Assembly: GCA_032207245.1 (NCBI GenBank)
Contig: CM063510.1
Location: 49,041,595-49,105,594 of the forward strand
Source: Pardosa pseudoannulata
Taxonomy: Eukaryota > Arthropoda > Arachnida > Araneae > Lycosidae
DNA length: 64,000 nt
Direction: 5' to 3'
The position numbers and the translations under genes were made by a program. The notes below the pieces were generated by a model, which was not told the origin of the DNA, did no database searches, and saw only the letters and a program-made list of their open reading frames with translations. Within the stretch, counting starts at the first letter, position 1. Every line of letters begins with the position of its first letter. This document shows positions 12,022 through 22,067 of this stretch, one piece after another.

Positions 12022-12622
12022 TCAAAATATCACTCTCGGGTAAGTCGCTATGATCCTCACCGGTGCACCGCTGCCGCGACCGATTTTCATGGGCGCCACG
12101 TACAGAGTGGCTCCATATATCGGAAGTTTGTCCACGTTTGCCACTCTTTCCAGTCCGTACAGACTGGCACCTAGGAATATTTGATGGGCCGGGAAAGTCT
12201 GGTCTCTGCACGCGTCGTAGTTCAGTGCATCAGTGCCGATGGCCTTGATGCTCCTGTTTTCCAACAGCCACCTGGCCGCATCTGGTCCGAACCCCGGGCA
12301 CCTGAATTTACTAAAATCCCGCTCCGTGGTACCCGTGTATTCGGAGATGTTCTCCTTCACCGCACCCCTTCCGGTGCTGAGTAACACCACTGTGCCGTTC
12401 AGGCTATGGCCCGTTGTTGTTTCCCAGGCCCGCAGGTCTTCGATGGTCACTAGGTAGTCAACGTTTTCCTTGGCCTTGTCGATGATATCGATGACCGCTG
12501 CAGGTACTATGAGGCTAGTCAGGGGGATCTGGTCGACGTCCAGTCCTCCAGCAACAACGTGAGAAGGTGCGTCCATGTGGGTTCCCATGTGTGTGGACAA
12601 CCGGATGTCTTCCATCTGCACC
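12022..12622 (-). CDS. Secreted cyclase-family protein, exon 2 (catalytic domain, C-terminus)
   Basis: Last exon of the same gene, completing a 265-residue protein (197 + 601 coding bases, in phase, ending in TGA at 12022-12024). The acceptor is a pyrimidine-rich TTTCTATTTCATTGCAG directly before it. The metal-binding signature of the cyclase family (PF04199) is intact as HMGTHMDAPSH: His77, His81, Asp83 and His87 in the joined protein. Later conserved blocks are GTDALNYD (about 195-202), FPAHQIFLG with His212, YGLERVAN with Glu224, DKLP and the terminal GSGAPVR. Known members hydrolyse amide or lactam bonds (N-formylkynurenine, isatin); which substrate this one uses cannot be read from sequence. 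Length is normal for secreted arthropod members. A possible poly(A) signal ATTAAA lies downstream at 11966-11971. GC content is clearly higher than the flanks. No stop or frameshift is seen. Confidence 0.9.
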
Positions 12623-12629
12623 CTGCAAT

Positions 12630-13834
12630 GAAATAGAAAATGTGAATGCTAAGGGAAAAAACCAACAACGTTCGATCCAGATATCGCCTTTGACAACATT
12701 TATGTATTTATCATACAAATGCCACGTTACTGTTAACTGAACATAGTTTATGCAGTTATGAAGATAACCTAGTTGCTTTCCTTCTTTTTCCTCAGTATGG
12801 CGAAGGAATAACGAAGTGTTAGGCTACCAAGGAGATTCATCAAGGTGTTTGATACATCTCCCGAGGGCTAGATGATAGGAACGTTTGCTGAAACTCAGTA
12901 TTCTGTATAATTATTTTATTTTTCTTGGTAAGAGCAAATTACGAATTTAAATTATGAACTTTTCTTAATTGGAGCTTTTCCCTCGTAAAAGCATTTCTTC
13001 CTTTTAGAGAGATATGTGGCCTTAATCACCTTATCGGTACTGCAAGATGCAGAACTTACGATGGAATAAGGTAAGAATTTTGCTATCGATAAGTGTGATG
13101 GAAAATTTTTAAGGCAAAAACTTTTAAGTGAAATCATTGACAGGAATGTGAAGAACATATCACTGTGTTGTTGGAATATGGTTCTCAATATTTGGGTAAT
13201 TTTACATCTCTTTCCAGTCATGATGAAGAAATACCTGCATCAATGATTGATTTAAAGAATAACAAAGCGAATAATGCTGATTTGATAGCAGTCTCTTGTG
13301 ATAGCACTTAAGTTAGCACTGGAAAAAAAATGATGAAATTCTAGTCTATAAAAATAGATTTACAAGATTTGCATGCATTTTCATACGAAAGGCCTGCCAT
13401 TCCGAAATCTAATGTTTAAACTAGACGAGAGAAGTCATCAGACTCATCAGAAAAATGGTAATCACATATCAAAATATTTGATTTTATATCAAATATTTTG
13501 ATACAGAATTTTAGATTTCTCTAAAGGGTTTGATTTTTACCCTTTAGAGATTTAAAACATAAATTTAGAGTTGATAATATAATTTAGATTGTACACAACT
13601 GCCAGCAGATTTTAATGATGTTCTTTAATACTTAAAACAAATCCTAAGATATCTTGAAGTATGCAATAAAAAATTATACGACAGTTTGATACGTCATGAA
13701 GAAATAACCAGCGTGTAAAGAGGGACTTAGACATTTGTGGTAGATAGCTCAAAAATCAACTTTCTTTTCTAATGAGGTGCGATTCATGAATTTGGCAGGC
13801 GCTATTCTTCAAAACCGGAAAATACCAGAGATTT
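12630..13834. other. Intronic sequence, nothing recognised
   Basis: No repeat family or coding block identified. A short palindromic stretch ATCAAATATTTTGAT is near 13467-13502 (two inverted ATCAAAATATTTGAT-like strings). Confidence 0.45.
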
Positions 13835-14210
13835 TTTTAAACTTTTAAATTTTTATAGTTATATTCATTACTTTGAACATAAAATAATCATTGGTCATTC
13901 TCTATGTACCCTGTGATTAAATAATTTAGAGATAGGGAGGTATAATTAAGAGTTACCTTAGTAATTCTCATTACTTAAAAATAAGCTTGTAGTAAACATA
14001 AAAACTTGAAGCATTTATCAAGAATGCATTAATTTAACATATTTTTTTCTTTATTACTTTTCCTTCTTATAATAATTATTTTTATCGTAATTATTTAATT
14101 TAATTTATCAAATGTGATCATTAAAGTTTCTTGCCTTATTACTTGAAGTTTTAAGGAACTGGAATAAAAATTAACAGGGCAAGATTTGTATCAAAAAGGT
14201 TCACTATGTA
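13835..14210. repeat. Segmental direct repeat, copy 1
   Basis: About 375 bp also present at 16805-17178. Long exact blocks include CATTACTTTGAACATAAA, AATTTATCAAATGTGATC and AAATTAACAGGGCAAG. The match ends at GTTCACTATGTA, exactly where a SINE remnant begins. Confidence 0.8.
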
Positions 14211-14317
14211 GAGTTCGTGAGTTCAAATTGCACTGCTGGCATGGTTGTTCATAGCTGTTGAGGATTGGGATTAAGGAGTTAGGTTCCGGTCTCATAATCT
14301 CTCGGATAGCAAAAAAA
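14211..14317 (+). repeat. tRNA-derived SINE, 5'-truncated
   Basis: Starts at GAGTTCGTGAGTTCAAATTG (degenerate B box) and runs through the CATGG...GTTCATAGC and TAGGTTCCGGTCTCATAATC blocks of the family. The A box and the CCAAA tail are missing. Confidence 0.6.
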
Positions 14318-14647
14318 TACTTAATGCTTTAACGTAAATTTCACTAATGAGGCAAAAAAAAAAACAAAAAAAAACAGTGGATTCAATGATTCTAATATAT
14401 TATGACCAACCAGAGAATTTACTGTTTGCAGTGGTAACTGATAAGAACAATAATATCCAAAAAGTGTATACAAAGTAATTAAAAAATTGAGGAAATCATA
14501 GATGAGAGGTCAGTAAAAATGTGAAAGCTAAAGGATCCAAAGCTGAACTAGTTTTACGACTATATTGGCAAGTTTTCGACCAATATCAGTTACTGACAAT
14601 CACTCGCTAGAAAAAGTTAAAGAATAATTCATGTCAGGATTGGTCCT

Positions 14648-15115
14648 TTAACACTATGTTTAAGGATGTTTCTTATATACCTACCTCTACGAACATGAGT
14701 CAATTTGACGCAAGGACGAATACATATAACAACACCCAGAAAGAAATGTAATTATACACTATAAGTAAAAAATGAAAACTTGAGGTAATATTGAGGTTCA
14801 CAAGAGTATTTCTCATTCAAAAAATATTCTAGTATTTTATTTTTCAATATACGAACTAAGCAACAAAAACCTTCAAAATCGCTTCACACTCTGACTTCAA
14901 TTGACATTCTGCGTTTCGTTCTTTCTACTGTTGCTTATTGCCTGTTTCATTTCAAATAACAATATCGGATAACGGATTGAAGTATTGTTAGTACATTCCA
15001 ATTTATTAATGTTGTTATGTTTGCATGAGTAAAACTAATTTACTTAAATTTTTGTCTACATTACGATCGCGTCAAATTGATGCATATCCGTAGAGATAGG
15101 TATACCACATAGAAA
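14648..15115. mobile_element. piggyBac-like element, TCAATTTGAC family, deletion derivative
   Basis: The left end is TTAACACTATGTTTAAGG, then ATACCTACCTCTACG and GAGTCAATTTGACGC. The right side carries the inverted GCGTCAAATTGATGC and CCGTAGAGATAGGTATA (15069-15106). The same left-end order (ACACTA..TTTA.GGATGTT, ATACCTA, TCAATTTGAC) occurs at 55935-55995. No intact transposase. The outer right TTAA is not clear, so the right boundary is approximate. Confidence 0.55.
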
Positions 15116-15119
15116 ATTT

Positions 15120-16019
15120 CAATGTTTCCACACTTTTAAAGAAAATATACTTCAATATATATTTACTTCGTTCAATGGGTAAAAGTCAGTACAAGATATA
15201 AAATAAAAACGAAAAAGGTTCTTGTAATTTTCCGTATAAAATTCGAAATGAATCAAAATGACGTGTCTCGGAAACCTAGTGTTAAAGAATCTAAAGTCTG
15301 TTTTAGAAGTTACGTGCAGCGTGTCCAAAAAAAGAGTAAAATATTACAAAAAAAAAAAGAAAAAAAAAATGAAAAAAATATTGAAATCAATAAAACAATG
15401 ACAAAATTAAATTTTGAGATAGATTTCATAGCTTGTAAAGAGGGAAAGCAATGTAAATAAATTATTCTGTGGAAAGGGAGATAGTTAAAAGTCGATATTA
15501 AGCCAACATTTCGTGGGGAGTTTAGGGTCGAACAAAGGTCCATATACCACTGCTGTAATGTATGTTCATAAGCGGTTTGGAATCAATTTTATACTTTATT
15601 TACCGGTCTAATTAGACTTCGTGTACCCAGAAATTGATTGCAGACTTCAAAACCAAGCCTTGCAATGCAAAACAAGCACAGAGTTGTACAAACATTTTTC
15701 ATAAAAAAAACATATTTTAAAAATTTTATAAAAATATACTTCTAGCTGAAAACGAACAATGATTTTAAAGAAGTAAACATACAGAATATTTGTCACATTA
15801 TATACTTATTATAGGTAAATGCAGTAAAATAAAACTATTTTAACATACATAAATGTGAAATGATAAATGTTGTTTGTAATGCAAAAATTAGTATTTTTTC
15901 AGAAATTTTAACGTGTTTTTGGTGAGTTAAAGAATTGTTTTAAAAATTTTAGTTCCAACAGAAGCATTTTTACCTCACTACCAACAATTGAAGGGGAAAA
16001 AGTTTTTTTTTCAAAATAC
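15120..16019. other. Intronic sequence, nothing recognised
   Basis: A purine/A-rich patch (15345-15380) creates lysine-rich chance frames. No other signal. Confidence 0.45.
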
Positions 16020-16260
16020 CCTAATTATCTGACCATTGAAATATTCTTCACAGATTACACTGGAGACTCACCCCCATTGGCCCGGAAAAAATGAAATAGA
16101 TAGGAAAATATGGAGATGGGTAAAAAGAATTCGGAGAACATTCCTTTATCTGACATTTTATGGCTGATAAATTGGTTATTAGAAAAAACAAAGGAAAAAA
16201 GGAAATATTTAGATAACTATTTTAAAGGAAATAATTTCGATATATTACACACATATATGA
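16020..16260. repeat. Diverged fragment of the (TA)n-ended long repeat
   Basis: Resembles the end of the first half of the long repeat: CATTTTATGGCTG, then AAATATTTAGATAACTATTTTA and AATAATTTCGATATATTA followed by a short CA/TA tail, as at 35884-35972 and 53270-53370. Strongly diverged. Confidence 0.35.
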
Positions 16261-16804
16261 GAAAGAAGAGTATTTAAAAGTGATCGTAATAAATATGAAA
16301 AAAAATAACGAAGTAGGGAGATAATATATCAAATTTATTTAAAGCCTTATCACTCCTGAAACTGTATATAGATAAAAAGCAACAGATTTAGTTTGACTTC
16401 ATTTTTATCTGGTAAATATTATGCGAATAATGTAAATGCGAAAATATTTAACAGGTCGTAGGATTAATGTACTTATCACTAGTAAACCCCATTAAAAATA
16501 AATCGATTGATAAGTTTTTGATATGCTTTTTCATCATCTACAGGTTGACATGTGGTAAAATCTTTGTTTCATGTTGATGTTATTCAATATATTTTATACA
16601 TTTGGTGATTTTGCAAGACCATGATAAATCATAAAGAATCTGGAAAGTAAATAAGAATAAAAGTGAATGCTAGAGCTAACAGTTTTAAAAATGTATAGGA
16701 ATGTATTATGCTGTATAAAAAGAATCTCGTACTTATTAGATTGTATGTGCATGTGAATATTTATTTCATGATGCATTACATTACATGTTGCATACAGTTT
16801 GAGA

Positions 16805-17178
16805 TTTTTTTGAAACTTTAAATTTTTATAGTTATTTACATTCATTACTTTGAACATAAAATAATCATTGGTCATTCTCTATGCACCCTGGGATTAAATA
16901 ATTCAGATGTAGGAATGTATAATAAAGAATTACTTTAGTAATTCTTATTACTTAAAAATAATCTTGTTGTAAAGATAAGAAACTTTATTTATATATCAAG
17001 AATTCAGTATCTAACATGTGTTCTTTTCCTTATTACTGTTCTTTCTTATATTAATTATTTCTATTTAATTTATCAAATGTGATCATTAATGTTTCTTGCC
17101 TTGTTACTTGAAGTTTTAAGAAACTGGAATAAAAATTAACAGGGCAAGATTTGTATCAACATGGTTCACTATGTATCT
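16805..17178. repeat. Segmental direct repeat, copy 2
   Basis: Same orientation as 13835-14210, 2.97 kb away, diverged by scattered substitutions and small indels. It continues past the SINE insertion point of copy 1 without a SINE. Confidence 0.8.
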
Positions 17179-18177
17179 CCCATGTTTTAGAAAGTCTCTA
17201 TTTCTTTAATAAAAGCCATTAAATGCACAGAAGTCAGATTTTCTGTTTTTGTGTTTACAGCCATAAACTTTTGTTAAGTTATTGTTGATACAGATTTAAA
17301 ATGCATTTCGTTGCGGCTATTGGTTATGTAATTACATCTGTGGTTGTCATAGATAATTATACTGTATTCATCCAAAATAAATGATAGTTGTTGCAAAAAC
17401 GCCTCTTAAAATAATGGCTCTACCGAAGATTCATTATCACGTGATCAGAAACAGATGATGCAGTTAAGTAATCAATATGTTCTTTGTTTTTGTATCGGAC
17501 GATTCGATTCGATACTTGCGTTTCTGTAGTAAGCTTCGAATACTAGAACACGTCTGAATCAATCTGTGTATCTCTATTGGTTATCTCGTGGACAGTAATT
17601 GATTAATCTATCGTACTACTGACTTTTAATTAATCACTCGCTTACATCTGTTTCTTTGATTGTTAATTTGATTTAAACACCTTCTATTTGAAATGGGAGT
17701 GTGATTCAAAGTGATAATAGTTTAAGTCTAACGATTAATTTTTAGTTGTTTCGATGTAATTGCTTTTAACACCTATCGTATCGCAGAGATAAAAAGAAGT
17801 TTTGAATAAAATGGAGACTACAGTGTCTAGATAATGGTATCCATTTATCACATTATTTTTTTATTTTTAATAAATTGAGATATTAATTATTTTTGTACAT
17901 TTATTGTTAAACTTTTGATAACTGAAAGGTTTCATTCACACTTACTCTTAATCATTCCATATTAAGGTAATGTAGAAAAGTAAAAATAAGCAGCATATTA
18001 ATATAAAATCCACAATGTATGTTAATGAATCTAATAGCCAATAATTTTAAATGAACAGATTAATGTTTAGTTAATGAATAAAGTAATATCAGTTATTGAA
18101 ATGGAATTTTTAAAATAGCAAAATTTGATCTATGATAAAGGTCACAGACTTGATTCTCCATTTGCATACAGTAGAAA
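17179..18177. other. Intronic sequence, nothing recognised
   Basis: AT-rich. A small palindromic string TCGGACGATTCGATTCGAT is near 17497. No coding or repeat match seen. Confidence 0.45.
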
Positions 18178-18343
18178 GCCGAAAGATGGTCAAAGGGTTA
18201 GGGTGCTGGCTGTAGGAACCGGAGTTCGTGGGTTAGAATCCCACTGTGACATGGATGTTATTAGCCGTTCGGAATTAGATTTAAGCAGTAGGTTCCGGTG
18301 TCATTAGCCCTCGTGTTGCAAAAAGACCGTAGCGCTCCAAACC
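18178..18343 (+). repeat. tRNA-derived SINE, near full length
   Basis: GCCGAAAGATGGTCAAAGGG (A-box region) and GGGTTAGAATCCCAC (B box, one change from GGGTTCGAATCCCAC) spaced as in a tRNA. Then CATGGATGTTATTAGCCG, the body ending TCATTAGCCCTCGTGTTGC, and the AGCGCTCCAAACC tail. Confidence 0.85.
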
Positions 18344-18344
18344 A

Positions 18345-18680
18345 TGCAGTGGAGATTTTTCTTTAAAATAATAAAGGTAGTTTTCAAACGAAGTATAAAT
18401 ATTTGCCTCAATTATTGGTGAGTAAATAGGAAATTGATCCTTAGCAGCAACATAAGGAGTCAAATAAAAGAAACCAAAGACGACATTCCAACTGCCATGC
18501 CATATACTAAAGAGTACGTGTTCATGTTTGACGATTTTCAAAGGATGACATGCCCTTCTCTCTCTTCTTTTCTCAAGTGCGATGGGTTTTCCACTTTTCC
18601 GTATACATTTACTTTGCAAGCTGTGTTATTTTTTAAAGTTTTTTTTTCTGAAGAGAACAGATCACGTAGGTGCTCGCGAA
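18345..18680 (-). pseudogene. Unidentified exon-like fragment next to a SINE
   Basis: A low-copy segment inside the cyclase intron that is less AT-rich than its surroundings. On the minus strand two overlapping frames are each partly open: one reads EKRRERRACHPL and later FGFFYLTPYVAAKD; another reads YGKVENPSHLRKEEREGH and YGMAVGMSSLVSF. A polypyrimidine/AG acceptor-like site (TTCTCTTCAG, minus, near 18655) precedes it. Frame switching between the two plausible strings suggests a decayed coding remnant. No family assigned. Confidence 0.2.
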
Positions 18681-18748
18681 GAAAACTGTTATTTTACTTG
18701 ACACTTTTAAAGATTTAACATAACCATTTTTTACACATAGCTTATGGT

Positions 18749-18836
18749 ACGAACGAGGACCTACTGATAAGACACTCCTCTGTGGTCCCGGACTTCGCGA
18801 GTTCGAAACCCGCTATTAGCATGGATGTTTGTAGCA
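18749..18836 (+). repeat. tRNA-derived SINE, head only
   Basis: Degenerate A box followed by GGACTTCGCGAGTTCGAAAC (B box) and CATGGATGTTTGTAGC. The 3' half is absent. Confidence 0.6.
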
Positions 18837-19234
18837 ATTTCAAACTTATAAATATAACTTTCATATTCTATGGTTAATAGTTTTTAAATTATACGCGATA
18901 CATACTACAGACACATGTTATTATATAATAATGAAATCAGTGGGGATTTTGAAATAAAGAAATTTGCTTTAAGGCTCTATCAAAAACCAATTCGGTATTA
19001 ACATAGCTTTCGGTGGATTATTACTGAATCATAGTCTCGCAGACTAAAAACACAAGACAGATTCTTGCAAGTTTTCTTAACGGAGACGGTTCAATTTGAT
19101 TTTCTAACACAGGCTGAATCTCTATTGCCTTCCATAAATCCTTTATAGATAAGAAAAATTCAGTATAATTTAGATCTCGTGATTCTCAAAAGTCTCAGGA
19201 ATGTAATATAGCCTTGTTCAGTTCAAGAAGGGAA

Positions 19235-20165
19235 ACTATTTATAACCGCTTTCCCCCAGAGATCTGGATATATATCTACATCGATGGCTCAAAACGCGAC
19301 ATACTTGGTACAGCTAGAGCCGGTATTGAAAATATTTTTCACACAAACTTTCACTGGGAACAGATCATTTAGTAATTGACGGTGAGGTCGAGGGCATAAA
19401 AGTTGTTCTAGAGCACCTAACTCTTGCTGCCGAACGATGGCCGATTGGTTAGGGTGCTGGCTTTCGGTACCGGAGTTAGTGGGATCGAATCCTACTGGGG
19501 CATGGGTGTTCGTAGCCATTCGGAATCGGTTTTAAGCTTCATGTCCCGGCCTCATTAGCCCTCGTGTTGCAAAAAAGTAGACCGTAGCACTCCAAACCAA
19601 ACCAAACCAAAACCTAAACTCTTGCCCTTCTATTTTTGAAAGACTTGCTATTTTCTCAGACCCCCAGGAAGCGATTTTTGCTAATAACAATTTTTGCCAA
19701 GCCCCCAGTTCTATGCCTGTTCATCAATGTAGTTCTCTTCTGAAAAAAATTTAAGAAAAATCCATGGTAGTTTTTTTCAGTGGATTCCCTCTCACTACGG
19801 GATTCCAAGAAATGAAATAGCGAATAAACAGGCTAAAAGGGGTCATTTTATCAACTAGACCCCAAATAATTTAGTCAGCAATAAATAAGTTTCATCGAAA
19901 ATAAATCAAGCAATTAGGGACATACATCAGTCCCAATTACAAAAACAAACAGAAGAAAAGCATGGAAGGATACCATTCGGAACCTGCGTGACTGTTTCAG
20001 GGACAAAGTTATGGGTGCTTTTCGTTTGACGCCTCAACAGGACTGTCTCTACTCCAATCTGTATAGACTTCTTTTGGTGGATAGCCCTGCCTGCCCCCTC
20101 TGTCGCAGATGTGCATTGATGAGTGCTGAACACCTCCCCGTATGTCCAGCCCTTACGAAACCATG
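19235..20165 (+). pseudogene. Non-LTR retrotransposon RNase H/C-terminal pseudogene, split by a SINE
   Basis: Plus-strand relic. IYIDGSKRD corresponds to the first RNase H block, GEVEG/ALEHLTLA to the helix with the Glu, and FFQWIPSHYGIPRNEIANKQAK to the last block (normally HCGIPGNExAD; the final Asp is Asn). The C-terminal tail AFRLTPQQDC...CPLCRRCALMSAEHLPVC carries the terminal Cys/His motif. Several stops and frameshifts. A SINE (19428-19611) interrupts it in the helix after the Glu block. This is a different RNase H lineage from the 3.7-5.2 kb copies by sequence. Confidence 0.7.
19428..19611 (+). repeat. tRNA-derived SINE, full length, with target-site duplication
   Basis: The best-preserved copy: TGCCGAACGATGGCCGATTGG, GGGATCGAATCCTACTG (B box), CATGGGTGTTCGTAGCC, TCATTAGCCCTCGTGTTGC and a tail of CCAAACCAAACCAAA. 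It is flanked by ACCTAACTCTTGC (19415-19427) and ACCTAAACTCTTGC (19612-19625), a 13 bp duplication with one extra A. Inserted into the RNase H pseudogene. Confidence 0.92.
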
Positions 20166-20319
20166 CATATTTTCTCGTTATTAAGAAGCAAGAGACTTTC
20201 TAACTAATTTGTTTTCTTGATACTTTAAATTATTCTGTTGTTGTCTTTTCTTTTTTTGTTTAGTGATTTGTACGTTTAATTCTTGTACATTGATTTATGT
20301 ATAGCGTTAGGATAATGTC

Positions 20320-20720
20320 CAAAACGCTGCTGCATTTGAGCTAAAATTTTTTTTCAGAAATAGGTTGCAAAAACACAAAACCTTATTTTCCACTGGTGAT
20401 CGGAGTGAGTTGGCCGGGATATCAAGAATATAGCTCCGAATGCTGTCCATTAGATCTGGTACAGATGACACATCTGACGGTAGATCTAGTCCTTTAGGAA
20501 AACTTACAACCAAAAATCGCAAGATGTAATAGTTGGCGAACGATTATCTTGCTTAAGGCACGTATAGGCATTGCATTTTTTCCTACCCGCTACATACGAC
20601 GGAATTATTTTAGAGCTACAACGGAGTTCTGTTGGTTTTGGTAGAACAGTTTTACCATTAGCCCCTTTCTCTTGCAACGGCCGTATGATTTGCGGACAAG
20701 AAATTAATGATCAATTTAAC
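20320..20720 (-). pseudogene. Mariner-like transposase, internally deleted
   Basis: Minus-strand remnant in which an N-terminal piece (VARERG, KLFYQNQQNSVVALK, FRRM) is joined directly to a C-terminal piece (TSCDFWL, FLKD, then PDLMDSIRSYILDIPANSLRS). Everything between, including the first two catalytic acids, is missing. The third-acid block CDFWLxxFLKD is recognisable, with stops and a frameshift. The C-terminal blocks match those at 29190-29409. A non-autonomous, dead copy. Confidence 0.55.
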
Positions 20721-20907
20721 TTAATGAAACTAAATAAATACCATATGTTTTACAGTGCCACCTAATTAATAAATTTTTAATACTAAACATTTTTACGTAA
20801 TAAATGTCTAGCGGATTTTTGAATTATATGTAGTTTCAACTGCATCTAATTTGGACTAATAAAATGTATTCTAGAGTCCTTAGAAGTGGGAAACGTATCT
20901 CTTGCTA

Positions 20908-20912
<5 letters not shown>

Positions 20913-20971
<59 letters not shown>
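20913..20971. repeat. (TA)n microsatellite
   Basis: About 58 bases of TA directly abutting the left end of the Tc1 element. Confidence 0.97.
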
Positions 20972-20974
<3 letters not shown>

Positions 20975-22042
20975 TCAAGAGCCAAAACATTATGACCACC
21001 CCTACATTTTCAATGAACTAGCCTGGATGACGTGGAAGGCCCGTCATCAGGTGGAAGTGGTATTTAACTGCTGCTGGAGAGTCTGAAGAATCATTCTTTC
21101 CCTTACTTCTGTGTATGATGGGAAAATCTGCGAATCTAAGCGATTTTGATAGAGGGCAGATTGTAATGGCTCGAAGTCTCGGAACAAGTATTTTGTGCAT
21201 GGTGTTGGACGTCCACTCGCTATCAAAGAAAAATTTCGTCAGCGACTGTCCCGCATGGTGCAGAAAACCGGAGCCAGGCTGTGGCTCATCTAACAACCCA
21301 ATACAATGCAGGGCCAAGTAGAATAGTATCGGAGCACACTGTTCAGCGGACACTGTTGGATATGGGGATACGCCTACGCTGGGTCCAGGAACATCGCGAC
21401 TAGTCCATGGATCAGTGGGAAAGAGTTGCCTGGTCAGATGAATCACGGTTTGTCATTCATCACGCCGATGGCCGTGTCAGGATACGCCGTCTTCCAGGCG
21501 AACAGTTGCTCCCTCAATGTACAGTAGGTCATACACAGACCGGTGGTGGCGGTATTATGCTTTGGGGGACGTTCTCTTGGGCGTCTCTGGGACCAGTGGT
21601 TGTGGTAGAGCAGACCATGAATGCTACAGGGTATTTGAACTTCATTGCGGACCAGTTCCACCCTTACATGGCCTCTGTCTTTCCAGCTGGAAATGGAATT
21701 TCCAACAGGACAACGGTCCGTGTCACAAGGCTGATATTGTGCTAGAGTGGTTCCAGGAACATGATGCTGAATTCCAGTTAATGTCTTGGCCGCCTAATTC
21801 ACCGAATTATCAATCCGATAGAACACATTTGGGATGTCATGGGACGGCAGCTCAGAGTTCAAAGACCAACAATTCTTCAATATCTCATATTTGCGTAACC
21901 GTTGCTTAAACATCTGGTACAATCTGTCTCTGTCACCAAGGACTTGTGGCATCCATGCCAAGGCGGGTTGAATATGTGTTGTTCGCCAAATATGGGCCAA
22001 CTCTTTATTGACAGGTGGTCATAATGTTTTGGCCCACGAGTA
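20971..22042 (+). mobile_element. Tc1-like DNA transposon, defective, inserted in (TA)n
   Basis: The left end CACTCAAGAGCCAAAACATT then ATGACCACC is the inverted match of the right end GGTGGTCATAATGTTTTGG then CCCACGAGT. TA repeats sit on both sides, so the target was a TA microsatellite. The decayed transposase reads MGKSANLSDFDRGQIVMA (DNA-binding head), then loses about 90 bp of the helix-turn-helix region compared with the copy at 51 kb. VAWSDESRF (first catalytic Asp), FQQDNGPCH (second Asp) and MSWPPNSPN (just before the normally following NPIE) are present but in different frames. At least three frameshifts; non-functional. Confidence 0.85.
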
Positions 22043-22067
22043 TATATATATATATATATATATATAT
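22041..22067. repeat. (TA)n microsatellite right of the Tc1 element
   Basis: About 26 bases of TA; with 20913-20971 it brackets the Tc1 insertion. Confidence 0.95.

Noticed and set aside
12063..12457. Plus-strand and alternative minus-strand frames across the cyclase exon
   Set aside because: They are shadows of the cyclase exon, which carries the recognisable family motifs.
15248..15460. Lysine-rich 70-codon frame
   Set aside because: It arises from an A-rich run in the intron and shows no domain.
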